Notes under the pieces: generated by a model | The model's input: the letters and a program-made list of their open reading frames with translations, nothing else | The model's database searches: none | What the model was told of the DNA's origin: nothing | Translations under genes and position numbers: made by a program | Source of the DNA: Desulfosoma sp. | GTDB lineage: Bacteria; Desulfobacterota; Syntrophobacteria; Syntrophobacterales; DSM-9756 | Length of the DNA stretch: 64,000 nt | Assembly: GCA_037481875.1 (NCBI GenBank) | Contig: JBBFKY010000003.1 | Coordinates: forward strand, 241,235-305,234 | Direction: 5' to 3' | Part shown: positions 1 to 8,213 of the stretch, one piece after another | Position numbering within the stretch: the stretch's first letter is position 1 | Layout of the letters: every line of letters begins with the position of its first letter

Positions 1-769
1 GCCTAGGCTTTTCCCACACCGAAGCCGGTTGAGGAGCCGCTTCGAGAATGTTCAAAGCTTTGCCTTGCCAACGCGTGCCGGCTCCCGGCACCGGAAAAGC
101 GCCTCGAATAAGATTGTAAATGTTTTCTACTCCCTGGCGCCAATCGATCTGCGTGTGTTCCGGCTTAAGGGCCGGCTGAAAGGAGGCCAAACGAGGATCT
201 TGGGGAATTCTGGGCGCTTTCCCTTCCCGAATGAGGCGTACAGCCTTCGGAACCAATTTCACTCCCAAAGGATAAAGCTTGTTAAAATAGAGACTGGCCG
301 TGGTGTCATCCGAAGCGATCGGAACGGATTCCTGAAGCACGATATCCCCTGTATCCACGCCGTCGTCAATGTAATGGATGGTCACACCTGTTTGGAGCTC
401 CCCATGAATGATCGCCCAAGCAATGGCACTGCCGCCTCGATATTTGGGAAGCAATGAGGGATGGTAGTTAATGCCTCCAAGGGAGGCGGCTTCGATGACA
501 TCCTTGCCCATGTATTGCGTTACAAAGACGAGAACAAACAAATCCGGTTTCTTGTCCCGAACCCACTCCAGAACATCCTGCCCTTTGAGGGTCCGCGGCT
601 GCAACAGCGGAAGCCCTCGTTCCACGGCCAATTCTTTGAATGGGTTCGGCTTCTTGGCTCCCGGCACATCGGGGATTGTCATGGCTCCCACGACGTCCTC
701 TCCTTGATCCAACAATGCCTGCAAGCAGTCGCGCCCAAAAGGGGCCTGTCCAATGACAATCAGTCGCAT
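1..769 (-). CDS. Formyltransferase of the 10-formyl-THF hydrolase / Fmt family (partial)
   Basis: The reading frame starts at ATG 769 and stays open to the left edge, so the C-terminus is missing. It begins MRLIVIGQAPFGRDCL and carries the folate-dependent formyltransferase signature YHPSLLPKYRGG with the Asn-His pair, then DDGVDTGDIVLQ with the catalytic Asp. The later segment IDWRQGVENIYNLIRG and a following PGA belong to the C-terminal fold of this family. The wording VIGQ..FG, TIPD and AIAWAIIHGE resembles the hydrolase domain of 10-formyltetrahydrofolate dehydrogenase more than ordinary methionyl-tRNA formyltransferase, which starts with a MGTPxFA-type motif. The substrate is therefore 10-formyl-THF; whether the formyl group goes to water, Met-tRNA or another amine cannot be told from sequence. 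Confidence 0.85.
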   Translation of the reverse strand, partial: MRLIVIGQAPFGRDCLQALLDQGEDVVGAMTIPDVPGAKKPNPFKELAVERGLPLLQPRTLKGQDVLEWVRDKKPDLFVLVFVTQYMGKDVIEAASLGGINYHPSLLPKYRGGSAIAWAIIHGELQTGVTIHYIDDGVDTGDIVLQESVPIASDDTTASLYFNKLYPLGVKLVPKAVRLIREGKAPRIPQDPRLASFQPALKPEHTQIDWRQGVENIYNLIRGAFPVPGAGTRWQGKALNILEAAPQPASVWEKPR

Positions 770-1009
770 ACGCTCCCTCCCCATCATCACCATGTCTCCA
801 CAAGGTCTTCATCCCACAACGCCGATGACGGATCGGCCGAAATTCCGGGACAACTTCTTGCTGACATGGACAAGGCATGGAGCCTCAGGAAACGAGTGCG
901 AAACCGTGAAAAAGGAGCGCAGAATGTTCAGAAGGAGGCACCGAACCATAGGGACCGTCACTCGGCGGTGTTTGAACCATAGCAACGGCCCAGAAAAGGC
1001 GCAAGAAAA

Positions 1010-1153
1010 ATGACCTTCCTGGAAAAAATTCAGCGCGTCTCGATCGCACAAATGACCGAGGTACTCGGGATGCTTAAAAACAGTTATGAGTTCGCCGACA
1101 CCGCTTCACCTCAAGACGGACGAGGAGACAATCCACCATGCATGCAAGGTTAA
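1010..1153 (+). CDS. Possible 47-residue small protein upstream of the hydrolase gene
   Basis: A short frame beginning MTFLEKIQRVSIAQMTEVLG ends at TAA 1151-1153, overlapping the start of the next gene (ATG 1138) by 16 bases. The first half would form an amphipathic helix. The upstream AAAAGG is a weak ribosome site. The overlap could couple translation to the downstream gene, but the frame may also be chance. The rest of the interval between 770 and 1137 shows no other gene. Confidence 0.3.
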   Translation: MTFLEKIQRVSIAQMTEVLGMLKNSYEFADTASPQDGRGDNPPCMQG

Positions 1154-2250
1154 CGGATGAAAACAGTCACGTTCGTGTTCGGGCCAAGAAATGTTTGCTT
1201 CACATTGAGCTCAACCGGCCTGAAGCCCTAAACAGCCTTTCCCTCCCCATGATACGCCGTGTGGCCCAGGTGCTGAATGCCGCCGAAAAGGATTCGCAGG
1301 TGCGTTGTCTTCTTTTTACCGGCAGCGGCCCTAAGGCGTTCTGTGCGGGAGGCGATATCAAATGGGTGGCTTTGCAGGTGCGAGCAGGAAACCGAGCCGA
1401 TGCAGAGGCTTTTTTTCGTGAGGAGTACGCTTTGGATTTGTCCTTACATCGATACCCAAAACCTGTGGTCGTTGTGGCTCATGGGGTCACCATGGGGGGT
1501 GGGCTCGGGCTGGCAGCAGCGGCCGACATTGTCATTGCCACAGAAACCACTCACATGGCCATGCCGGAAACACGCATCGGCTTCTTTCCGGACGTGGGCG
1601 CTACGGGATGGCTCTTTGTGAAATGCCCTCCAGGGTATCCCGAATACCTGGCACTCACGGGAGACGATCTTCTGGGAGCTCACACGGTCCGTGTGGGTTT
1701 GGCCACGCATTTTGTGGATTCTTCTCAACAGCAGAGCCTGATTGACGCTTTGGAAGAAGCCTCCCCGTCGCTTCCTGGGAATCGAAAAGGGGCGGCCGCT
1801 TTTCTTGGCAAACTAGTCGCAGCATTTCAAAGCCATCATCCCCTTCCCGAAGATCCTGATATGGACGCATGGGTTCGGGACTACTTTGACGGCGTTTCCT
1901 CTGTGCCGACTCTTCTGGAGAATCTTTCCAAATGCCAGATTCAGAGTCGTTTGTGTGAAGGGGTGTTTCGACGTCTTTCCGAACGATCCCCTACGGCGGT
2001 TGGACTGACATTAGCGCTTCTCAAAGTGCAGAAAGGGCGGCCCCTAGAGACCGTTTTTGCCAGGGACGAAAAGGCCGCCGCATGGATCATCGGGCATCAC
2101 GATTTCTGGGAAGGTGTTCGAGCGCGTCTCATCGACAAGGACAATCATCCGCGCTGGAACCCGGCTCGATTTGATCAAGTGCATTCCTTTGGTTCGCTGG
2201 ATCCTATGCTGTTTGAAGAAATACACGCTGACGAGCCATGTCCTCGATGA
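1138..2250 (+). CDS. Enoyl-CoA hydratase/isomerase superfamily, 3-hydroxyisobutyryl-CoA hydrolase-like
   Basis: This 370-residue protein is a crotonase-fold enzyme. Visible motifs are the CoA/oxyanion segment FCAGGDIK (about residues 72-79), MGGGLGLAAAADIVIATE (about 122-139), and AMPETRIGFFPDVG with the catalytic Glu, followed by LALTG and GLATHFV. That combination, and the length near 350-380 residues, matches 3-hydroxyisobutyryl-CoA hydrolases (ECH_2 family, valine degradation) rather than plain 260-residue enoyl-CoA hydratases. Start ATG 1138 has GAGGAGA nine bases upstream. Its last 47 bases overlap the convergent galE gene. No valine-pathway neighbour is present, so a different acyl-CoA thioester is possible. 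Confidence 0.8.
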   Translation: MHARLTDENSHVRVRAKKCLLHIELNRPEALNSLSLPMIRRVAQVLNAAEKDSQVRCLLFTGSGPKAFCAGGDIKWVALQVRAGNRADAEAFFREEYALDLSLHRYPKPVVVVAHGVTMGGGLGLAAAADIVIATETTHMAMPETRIGFFPDVGATGWLFVKCPPGYPEYLALTGDDLLGAHTVRVGLATHFVDSSQQQSLIDALEEASPSLPGNRKGAAAFLGKLVAAFQSHHPLPEDPDMDAWVRDYFDGVSSVPTLLENLSKCQIQSRLCEGVFRRLSERSPTAVGLTLALLKVQKGRPLETVFARDEKAAAWIIGHHDFWEGVRARLIDKDNHPRWNPARFDQVHSFGSLDPMLFEEIHADEPCPR

Positions 2251-3169
2251 CTTCCGACAAGGTCTTAAAGGGATGGGTAAACCAAGTTTTTAAAAAGCGA
2301 TTGTCCGCCACCAATTCCGGCGGATCACCAGGCCGTTTGGGTTTTTCCACCACGGTGACTTTTCGGCCCAGGCTTTTTTCTACCGCCAAAACCACTTCCC
2401 GTACGGAAACTCCTGCCCCACGGCCCACGTTGGATACCAATCGTTCTCGAGCTTCCAAGACGCCCAGAGCCGCCACATGAGCTTCGGCCAAATCCAAAAC
2501 ATAAACGTAATCCCTTACGGCTGTTCCATCCGGCGTCTCATGGTCGGTGCCGTAAAGATAAAATGGAGCCCCAGTGAAAGCAGCTCTCATGAGGTTCGGA
2601 AGCACGTGGGTTTCCGGTTCGTGTTTTTCGTAGATTTCTCCATCCGGATCATTGCCCACCACGTTAAAATATCGAAGCATGGCGAGACGGATACCCACAA
2701 CAGGTGTGACCGTTTCTAGAATTTGCTCACACTGCCACTTGGACAAACCGTAAGGATTGGAGGGTTCCTTGGGATGATCTTCGTGAATGGGGCTTGTTTT
2801 CGCTTTCCCGTAGACAGCGGCGGAACTGGAAAACACCAAACGCTTGACACCCGCACGGGCCATGGCCCGCACCAAGGCAATGGTTCCTCCCACGTTGTGT
2901 TCGAAATAGGCCGCCGGATCTCGCATTGATTCCTCCACGAGAGCCAGCGCCGCAAAGTGAATCACCGCCTCCACTTTGAAAGCCCGCATGGCCTGATAAA
3001 GGGCTTCCTCGTGGCGAACGTCCCCATAGACAAAGGGACCGAACCGAACCCATTCCGCCCACCCACGGCTTAAGTTGTCGAACACAATCGGTGTATGGCC
3101 ATGTTTTCGAAGCGTTTTGGCGGTGTGGGAACCGATATAGCCGGCACCTCCCGTAACGAGGACGTTCAT
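2204..3169 (-). CDS. galE: UDP-glucose 4-epimerase
   Basis: The 321-residue protein starts MNVLVTGGAGYIGSHTAK, the Rossmann NAD-binding motif GxxGxxG of extended short-chain dehydrogenases. The catalytic Ser-Tyr-Lys set is visible as FSSSAAVYG and NPYGLSKWQCE (YxxxK), and the GalE-type substrate segment RYFNVVGNDPDGE follows. It interconverts UDP-glucose and UDP-galactose. ATG 3169 is preferred over the in-frame TTG at 3184 because AAAGGGG lies six bases upstream of the ATG. It is the last gene of the zinc-ribbon/nifS/pyrE/galE operon, 11 bases after the pyrE stop, and its 3' end overlaps the convergent hydrolase gene. Confidence 0.92.
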   Translation of the reverse strand: MNVLVTGGAGYIGSHTAKTLRKHGHTPIVFDNLSRGWAEWVRFGPFVYGDVRHEEALYQAMRAFKVEAVIHFAALALVEESMRDPAAYFEHNVGGTIALVRAMARAGVKRLVFSSSAAVYGKAKTSPIHEDHPKEPSNPYGLSKWQCEQILETVTPVVGIRLAMLRYFNVVGNDPDGEIYEKHEPETHVLPNLMRAAFTGAPFYLYGTDHETPDGTAVRDYVYVLDLAEAHVAALGVLEARERLVSNVGRGAGVSVREVVLAVEKSLGRKVTVVEKPKRPGDPPELVADNRFLKTWFTHPFKTLSEVIEDMARQRVFLQTA

Positions 3170-3180
3170 GGGTTCCCCTT

Positions 3181-3795
3181 TCAAAGGCTTTGACGTTTCC
3201 GCTCTTCATGCAGGGCCATGATTTCGTCTCGAAGAATCAAAGCGTCCACGTGCGGCACTTCCTGAAGGATATTTTCACGCCCGTTCATTTCCTGACGATC
3301 CACAAGCACCACCGCTCGCACCACCTCGTACCCCGCTTCCTTACAGGCTCGAATGGCCTGAATCGTGGACCCGCCCGTGGTGATGACATCATCCACCACC
3401 ACCACTCGATCACCTTCCCGAAGATTTCCTTCGATACGAGCCGGAATGCCGTGTTCCTTTTGGGCTTTACGCACCACGAAAGCCTGAACGGGATGCCCGT
3501 AGAGCCATGACGTGTAAGCCACCGCATTAGCAATGGGATCGGCGCCAAGTGTCAGGCCTCCGATACCGCGAACAGAAAGGTTTTTGATGCGTTCAAAAAT
3601 AAGATGACCGATGAGCACCAGACCTTCAGGGTCCAGGGTCACCCGTTTGCAGTTGAAATAGAAACGGCTCACAGCCCCGGAAACGAGTCTGAAACTCGGC
3701 GTGTCCGACACTTGAAAAGCCTGTTCCAGGATTTTTTCCTGAAGTCTTCGGCGCATGCCTTCCGTATCAGCCCATGGCAGGTTTGGAAGTTTCAT
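3181..3795 (-). CDS. pyrE: Orotate phosphoribosyltransferase
   Basis: The 204-residue protein contains the type I phosphoribosyltransferase PRPP loop VVVVDDVITTGGST (about residues 131-144), with the flanking GADPIANAVAY and FVVRKAQKEHG segments typical of PyrE. It joins orotate to PRPP to give OMP in pyrimidine synthesis. ATG 3795 is preceded by AGAGGGC. The stop of nifS lies 10 bases upstream and galE begins 11 bases downstream, so it is an internal operon gene. Nothing is missing relative to the family length. Confidence 0.93.
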   Translation of the reverse strand: MKLPNLPWADTEGMRRRLQEKILEQAFQVSDTPSFRLVSGAVSRFYFNCKRVTLDPEGLVLIGHLIFERIKNLSVRGIGGLTLGADPIANAVAYTSWLYGHPVQAFVVRKAQKEHGIPARIEGNLREGDRVVVVDDVITTGGSTIQAIRACKEAGYEVVRAVVLVDRQEMNGRENILQEVPHVDALILRDEIMALHEERKRQSL

Positions 3796-3805
3796 GAAAG
3801 CCCTC

Positions 3806-4951
3806 TTATGCGGAGTCTTTGAGGCGCCTTACGGCCTCTATGATAAGGGTGGCGGCTTTCTCCACGTGGTCTTCTTGGGTGAATCTCCCCACAGAAAACC
3901 GCAAGGTCCCCATGGCCACTTCCTTGGGAACTCTCATGGCTTCCAACACATGGGAAATGCGCACCTGGTCGCTGTGACAGGCGGCGCCCGCCGATGCCGC
4001 CACGTCGGGCATGGCGTTCAAGAGGGTATCGGCTGTGTACCCTGGAAATGAAATACTTAAAGTGTTGGGTAACCTTTGATCTGGGTGCCCGTTGAGGCGA
4101 GCATCGGGAAAGGATTCAAGCAAACGATCTTGCAGACGATCGCGCAAGGCCTTTAGGCGCGGAATTTCCCGCGAAAGTTCCTCTTGAGCCACGGCGGCGG
4201 CGGCCCCTAAGCCGACGATCTCCAGAACATTTTCCGTGCCTGGACGAAGCCCGCGTTCCTGTCCGGCCCCATAAAGGATCCTTTGCACAGGTGTTCCGCG
4301 ACGCACGTAAAGAGCGCCTACACCTTTGGGGGCGTAAAGTTTATGGCCCGCAACGGTGAGAAGGTCCACGCCTAAGTCTTCGACGTCCACAACCACCTTG
4401 CCCACACTTTGCGCCGCATCCGTATGGACAACAAGGCCCCGCTCCTTGGCAGCCTGGGCAATGGCTTTGACGGGCTGAAGCGTCCCCACCTCATTGTTGG
4501 AATGCATGATACTCACCAGAATGGTATCCGAACGAAAGGCGGCCGTCACCGCTTCGGGATCCACCATGCCATGGGTGTCCACACCCACAAAGGTGACATC
4601 AAAGCCCTCTTCCAGGAGAGCCAGACAGGGTTCCAGGACCGCCGGGTGCTCGATGCGACTGGTGACAATATGGCGGCCTTTTGACCTGAGGGCTCGAGCC
4701 ACACCGCACAGCGCCATATTGTTGGATTCGGTGCCGCCACTGGTAAAGACAATCTCCTCGGGGCTTGCGTGGATCAAAGCGGCCACGTGCGTGCGCGCAT
4801 CTTCCAGCAACGCCTTGGCTTTTCTTCCGTACACATGGGCGCTGGACGGGTTCCCAAAGACAGACTCCCAACAGGGCCGCATGGCTTCCGCAACCCTTGG
4901 ATCAATGGGGGTAGTGGCATTGTAATCCAAATAAATGGGAAAATCCTGCAT
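3806..4951 (-). CDS. Cysteine desulfurase, NifS/IscS family
   Basis: This 381-residue PLP enzyme removes sulfur from cysteine as a persulfide for Fe-S cluster or other sulfur transfer. It begins MQDFPIYLDYNATTPIDP, has FTSGGTESNNMA, HTDAAQSVGKV, and the PLP lysine in TVAGHKLYAPKG. The active-site Cys region reads SAGAACHSDQ rather than the usual SGSAC, a small departure to note. ATG 4951 is chosen because the frame becomes conserved there; an in-frame GTG six bases upstream sits closer to AAGGA and is an alternative start. No IscU or NifU gene is next to it; the neighbours are a zinc-ribbon membrane protein and pyrE. Confidence 0.9.
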   Translation of the reverse strand: MQDFPIYLDYNATTPIDPRVAEAMRPCWESVFGNPSSAHVYGRKAKALLEDARTHVAALIHASPEEIVFTSGGTESNNMALCGVARALRSKGRHIVTSRIEHPAVLEPCLALLEEGFDVTFVGVDTHGMVDPEAVTAAFRSDTILVSIMHSNNEVGTLQPVKAIAQAAKERGLVVHTDAAQSVGKVVVDVEDLGVDLLTVAGHKLYAPKGVGALYVRRGTPVQRILYGAGQERGLRPGTENVLEIVGLGAAAAVAQEELSREIPRLKALRDRLQDRLLESFPDARLNGHPDQRLPNTLSISFPGYTADTLLNAMPDVAASAGAACHSDQVRISHVLEAMRVPKEVAMGTLRFSVGRFTQEDHVEKAATLIIEAVRRLKDSA

Positions 4952-4974
4952 GACCACGCCTGTCCTTGAAAAAT

Positions 4975-5217
4975 TTAAACCTTCAGCGCACCTTGGCGTT
5001 CCAGATCCTTCCATTCTCGACGTGTGATGGGACGAAACTGGGCACTTTTGCATTGAGGGCATCCCATGTAACGCCCGTCGCTGGACTGCCGCCATAAGGT
5101 GTAAAGAAGCCCAGGAAGAAAAAGACAACACCACAAAGCGATTTCTTTGGAACGTGATCCCTTTTGCAGGAGCGTTGCCTCACCCATGTAGTCGCAGACA
5201 GAACACTTGATCTTCAT
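4975..5217 (-). CDS. Small zinc-ribbon protein with one membrane segment
   Basis: This 80-residue protein starts MKIKCSVCDYMGE and later has MGCPQCKSAQF, so two CxxC knuckles that could bind one zinc ion. Between them lies a hydrophobic stretch (ALWCCLFLPGLLYTLW, about residues 27-42) long enough for a membrane dip or a single helix. Such a split ribbon around a hydrophobic segment recalls LITAF-like proteins, but I do not recognise the family. GAAGGAG stands seven bases before ATG 5217, and a good promoter lies upstream, so this is the first gene of the operon that continues with the cysteine desulfurase 23 bases later. Confidence 0.75.
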   Translation of the reverse strand: MKIKCSVCDYMGEATLLQKGSRSKEIALWCCLFLPGLLYTLWRQSSDGRYMGCPQCKSAQFRPITRREWKDLERQGALKV

Positions 5218-5249
5218 AAAATCTCCTTCCTTCTCTGAATTGGCTCCCC

Positions 5250-5278
5250 TTTATAATTCCTGTGCCTTGTGATATCAA
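5250..5278 (-). promoter_or_regulatory. Sigma-70-type promoter of the zinc-ribbon/nifS/pyrE/galE operon
   Basis: On the minus strand a TTGATA box (5278-5273) and a TATAAA box (5255-5250) are separated by exactly 17 bases, about 33 bases upstream of the first start codon. The rest of 5279-5456 holds no gene that I can see. Confidence 0.65.
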
Positions 5279-5456
5279 CCTTTCAATGTTTTTCAGGTCC
5301 GGCAATGACGGCGATGGAATCAAACAACGTGAAGTGAAAAAGCATCTCAAGGACAAAGTCTTGATAAGGTCCTCTTGAGGTGCCAAAAAAGTGCGTTTTA
5401 AAAAAAGAATCTGTCCCGGCCGTGAGCCGGCCAAGCTTAGGATCGAGGGAAAGCTC

Positions 5457-5876
5457 ATGAAGTCCACCCTGCAAAAGCTCAGTGTGGTTTTCGCCGGAGG
5501 ATGCCTGGGAGGTCTGGTCAGTTCATGGCTGGCCTGTTATCTGGGCCAAGCCGGTATTCCCCAAAAACTGGGCGTGGCCATAGCTCCTGTTTGGAGCAAG
5601 TCCTCCGTGTACCCACGAATCGTCTGGGGTGGGCTATGGGGGTTTCTCTTTCTTTTGCCTCTGCTGCGAGGCGGATTTCTCGTGGGGGTTTTCAGCCGAG
5701 GGATCCTATGGAGTCTGGTCCCCAGCGCAGTACAACTTCTCTATTTTTTCCCGATTGTGCTGCATAAGGGCTGGTTCGGCCTCACCTTAGGGTCGCTTAC
5801 GCCTCTCGTGGTTTTTTCCTACAATGCCGTGTGGGGGCTGTGCGCCGCTTTGTGGATTTGGACGGCGCAAAAGTGA
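5457..5876 (+). CDS. Hypothetical membrane protein with four hydrophobic segments
   Basis: The 139-residue protein starts MKSTLQKLSVVFAGGCLGG and shows hydrophobic stretches near residues 8-30, 50-75, 78-102 and 110-136, so it is an integral inner-membrane protein. ATG 5457 has GAGGGAAAG upstream; the longer frame starting at 5391 lacks a ribosome site and adds a basic leader that looks noncoding. I do not recognise the family and see no catalytic motif. It precedes the DtxR-type regulator by 82 bases on the same strand. Confidence 0.65.
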   Translation: MKSTLQKLSVVFAGGCLGGLVSSWLACYLGQAGIPQKLGVAIAPVWSKSSVYPRIVWGGLWGFLFLLPLLRGGFLVGVFSRGILWSLVPSAVQLLYFFPIVLHKGWFGLTLGSLTPLVVFSYNAVWGLCAALWIWTAQK

Positions 5877-5958
5877 TTTTCATGCTTTTGCCTTTCTTGA
5901 CCTGAACGTCTCGGCACGGTATTTTCGGCCAAAAACCCAGGTTGAGGAACAAGAAACC

Positions 5959-6504
5959 ATGTCCAACGATACCGTGGAAGGGCTCTCGGCGAGCTTGGAA
6001 GACTACCTGGAGGTGATTTTCCATTTGGAAAACGCCCATCAAGCCGCTCGAGCCAAAGACATCGCGGATCAAATGAGCGTGCAACGCGCTTCGGTTACAG
6101 GGGCCTTGCGCGCTTTGGCGGGTCGGGGGCTTATCAACTACAGCCCGTACAGCAATGTGACGCTGACCGCTAAAGGGCGTCACGTGGCCAAGCAGATCAT
6201 TCGACGTCATCAAATTCTAAAAGATTTTTTTACAACGGCTTTGCGTCTTGAACCTGAACAGGCCGAAGCCAATGCCTGCCGTATCGAACACGCCATCGGC
6301 CCCGCGGCTTTTGAACGGCTCGTGCAGTTTTTGGAGTTTCTCAAAACCTGCCCTCGAGCCGGCCAGGACTGGCTCCAAGCTTTTGCCGATTATTGCCAAA
6401 AGGCCGAAGATTTCCCGGATTGCTTGGGGTGCGTCTCCAAATGTCTCGAAAAGGTGCGAAAGGAAGAAACCCTTCACGGTCAAGAGGCGCCCGACACCGC
6501 TTAG
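5959..6504 (+). CDS. DtxR/MntR-family metal-dependent transcriptional regulator
   Basis: The 181-residue protein begins with an N-terminal winged helix-turn-helix: SLEDYLEVIFHLE, AKDIADQMSVQRASVTGALR and VTLTAKGRHVAKQIIRRHQI, the classic arrangement of DtxR/MntR repressors. The dimerisation region LKDFFTTALRLEPEQAEANA follows, with Glu and His residues available for metal ligands. The C-terminus has two CxxxC-like cysteines (CLGCVSKC), uncommon in the family. It should repress genes when Fe(II) or Mn(II) binds. ATG 5959 lies 11 bases after GAGG. The gene is followed at 23 bases by a 72-residue protein, probably cotranscribed; no Feo or Mnt transporter is adjacent. Confidence 0.85.
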   Translation: MSNDTVEGLSASLEDYLEVIFHLENAHQAARAKDIADQMSVQRASVTGALRALAGRGLINYSPYSNVTLTAKGRHVAKQIIRRHQILKDFFTTALRLEPEQAEANACRIEHAIGPAAFERLVQFLEFLKTCPRAGQDWLQAFADYCQKAEDFPDCLGCVSKCLEKVRKEETLHGQEAPDTA

Positions 6505-6527
6505 ATCGGCCCCCAAAGGAGGTTCTT

Positions 6528-6746
6528 ATGAAAAAGATGTGGATTCAATTGAAGCCCGATTGCGATGAGAAAAGGGTCCTTCGAGATCTGGAGGAAATCG
6601 GCCGCATCGAAAAGGATCCCTCCACCCCAGGAAAAATCATTCTCACCTTTCACAACCAATCTGAAGCCGGAATCAAGATGAGTTGCTTCAAACTTCAGGA
6701 AGACTTTATTCATCTGTTTCAAGATTTCGATATGGTGAGACAGTGA
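6528..6746 (+). CDS. Hypothetical 72-residue protein linked to the DtxR-type regulator
   Basis: The protein starts MKKMWIQLKPDCDEKRVLRD and has no membrane segment or recognisable motif. A perfect AAAGGAGG stands six bases before ATG 6528, so it is surely translated. It probably forms a small alpha/beta domain. Its only context is the metal-dependent regulator ending 23 bases upstream. From 6747 to the hrcA promoter at 6963 I see no further gene. Confidence 0.7.
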   Translation: MKKMWIQLKPDCDEKRVLRDLEEIGRIEKDPSTPGKIILTFHNQSEAGIKMSCFKLQEDFIHLFQDFDMVRQ

Positions 6747-6962
6747 CCGCCAAGAGAGCCGCTTCGGAACCCGCTTGATGCGTCCTTTCCGCGGAGACGT
6801 CCCTTCCCCAAGCACCGAATCGTGCTGCGGTGTGGTTTTGTGTTCAAAACAAGGACAGGCTTCGCGGAAATGACTTGAAAGGCGCCTTGAGGTTCGGTGA
6901 CAACCCGTGCGTTCGTTTCCAAGTCCCCTGCTCTTTCCTGACCTCCAATCTGTGATCTTACC

Positions 6963-6991
6963 TTGACAAAATCACACAATAACACTATGTT
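6963..6991 (+). promoter_or_regulatory. Promoter of the hrcA-grpE-dnaK operon
   Basis: A consensus TTGACA (6963-6968) and TATGTT (6986-6991) are 17 bases apart. The CIRCE operator begins three bases downstream, so HrcA bound there would block the start region. Confidence 0.8.
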
Positions 6992-6994
6992 CGC

Positions 6995-7021
6995 TTAGCA
7001 CTCATCGACGTGGAGTGCTAA
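6995..7021. promoter_or_regulatory. CIRCE operator (HrcA binding site)
   Basis: The inverted repeat TTAGCACTC-N9-GAGTGCTAA is present without mismatch, the known binding site of the heat-shock repressor HrcA. It lies between the promoter and the hrcA start, giving autoregulation of the chaperone operon. Confidence 0.97.
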
Positions 7022-7041
7022 TTTTAAACCGGGCGAACCCT

Positions 7042-8112
7042 ATGAAGCTGAGCGAAAGAAATCAAAAGGTCCTGGAAGCGGTTGTGTGCGGCTACATTCG
7101 CAGTGGGGAACCTGTAGGATCCCGCACCGTCTCCAAGCATTACGGATTGAATGTCAGTTCGGCCACGATTCGAAATATCATGGCCGATCTCGAGGAGATG
7201 GGCCTTTTGCATCAGCCGCATACATCGGCCGGACGGGTTCCGACGGACAAGGGTCTTCGATTGTATCTGGATTCCATGCTCAAAATTCGAGAGCTGGAAA
7301 AGAGACAGCAAGCTCTGATTCGCAAGGCCTTTACTTCAGGACGCGTGGACATCGAAGAGCTTCTGCGTCGCACAAGCCAGGTGCTTTCGCGGTTTTGTCG
7401 ACAGGCAGGTATCGTTTTATGGCCCAGGTTGAGTGCCACACGGTTCAAACACATTGAATTTGTGCGGTTGCGGCCCCGTCAGATATTGGTCATTTTGATC
7501 ACCGCCTCTGGGCTGGTGCAACACACTCTGGTGGAATGGGACGAGGACATTCCTCAGGACAATTTGGACAAATATTCTCGGTACCTCAACGAGGTTCTTC
7601 AGGACATTCCTCTAAGCCGCGTCAAGGAACGTATCCTTCAGGAAATGGAGGGGGAAAAGGCTCTTTTTGATCAGCTGTTCACTCGAGCTCTGGAGCTGAG
7701 CCGGCGCGCCTTGCAGGAGGCTATGGAAAGTACCGATGTGCATATTGAAGGGCATAAGCATCTGTTGAGCAACCCCGAGTTTGCCGATGTGGAACGCATG
7801 CGGCGTATCCTGGAAGCTTTTGAAGACAAATCGCGCATCGTTCGATTGTTGGACCGAGCTTTGGACCCTTCTCGACAGGTGCAAATTATTCTGGGAACCG
7901 AAAGCGATATCAGCGAATTGCGTGAAATGAGCGTGGTTTCTTCGCCTTATGGTCGAGGCGAAACCATTTTAGGAGTGCTTGGCGTCATAGGGCCAACACG
8001 CATGGACTATTCACGCATCATTCCCGTTGTGACCTTTACGGCTTCACTTCTGAGTCACTTCCTGGAGGAACCGGAAGAAGCCTCCCTTTCGCAACAAAGC
8101 GACTCTTCATAA
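7042..8112 (+). CDS. hrcA: Heat-inducible transcription repressor HrcA
   Basis: The 356-residue protein starts MKLSERNQKVLEAVV and continues through the winged-helix region GEPVGSRTVSKHYGLNVSSA, TIRNIMADLEEMGLLHQP and TSAGRVPTDKGLRLYLD, all diagnostic of HrcA. The C-terminal GAF-like region includes SVVSSPYGRGETILGVLGVI and GPTRMDYSRIIPVV. It represses the chaperone operon via the CIRCE site just upstream and is controlled by chaperonin availability in known systems. ATG 7042 fits the family start; an in-frame start at 7015 would lie inside the operator and is rejected. First gene of hrcA-grpE-dnaK. Confidence 0.97.
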   Translation: MKLSERNQKVLEAVVCGYIRSGEPVGSRTVSKHYGLNVSSATIRNIMADLEEMGLLHQPHTSAGRVPTDKGLRLYLDSMLKIRELEKRQQALIRKAFTSGRVDIEELLRRTSQVLSRFCRQAGIVLWPRLSATRFKHIEFVRLRPRQILVILITASGLVQHTLVEWDEDIPQDNLDKYSRYLNEVLQDIPLSRVKERILQEMEGEKALFDQLFTRALELSRRALQEAMESTDVHIEGHKHLLSNPEFADVERMRRILEAFEDKSRIVRLLDRALDPSRQVQIILGTESDISELREMSVVSSPYGRGETILGVLGVIGPTRMDYSRIIPVVTFTASLLSHFLEEPEEASLSQQSDSS

Positions 8113-8213
8113 AAAACTTGAACAGTCGCCACGGTACACGCTGACAAAGGCCGTGGGAATGATTAGACAAGGCAAGCCAGGGAAACGGTAGGGGATATGG
8201 AGGACTTCAACTC

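Noticed and set aside
7015-7041. Upstream start for hrcA
   Set aside because: It would place coding sequence inside the CIRCE operator and has no ribosome site.
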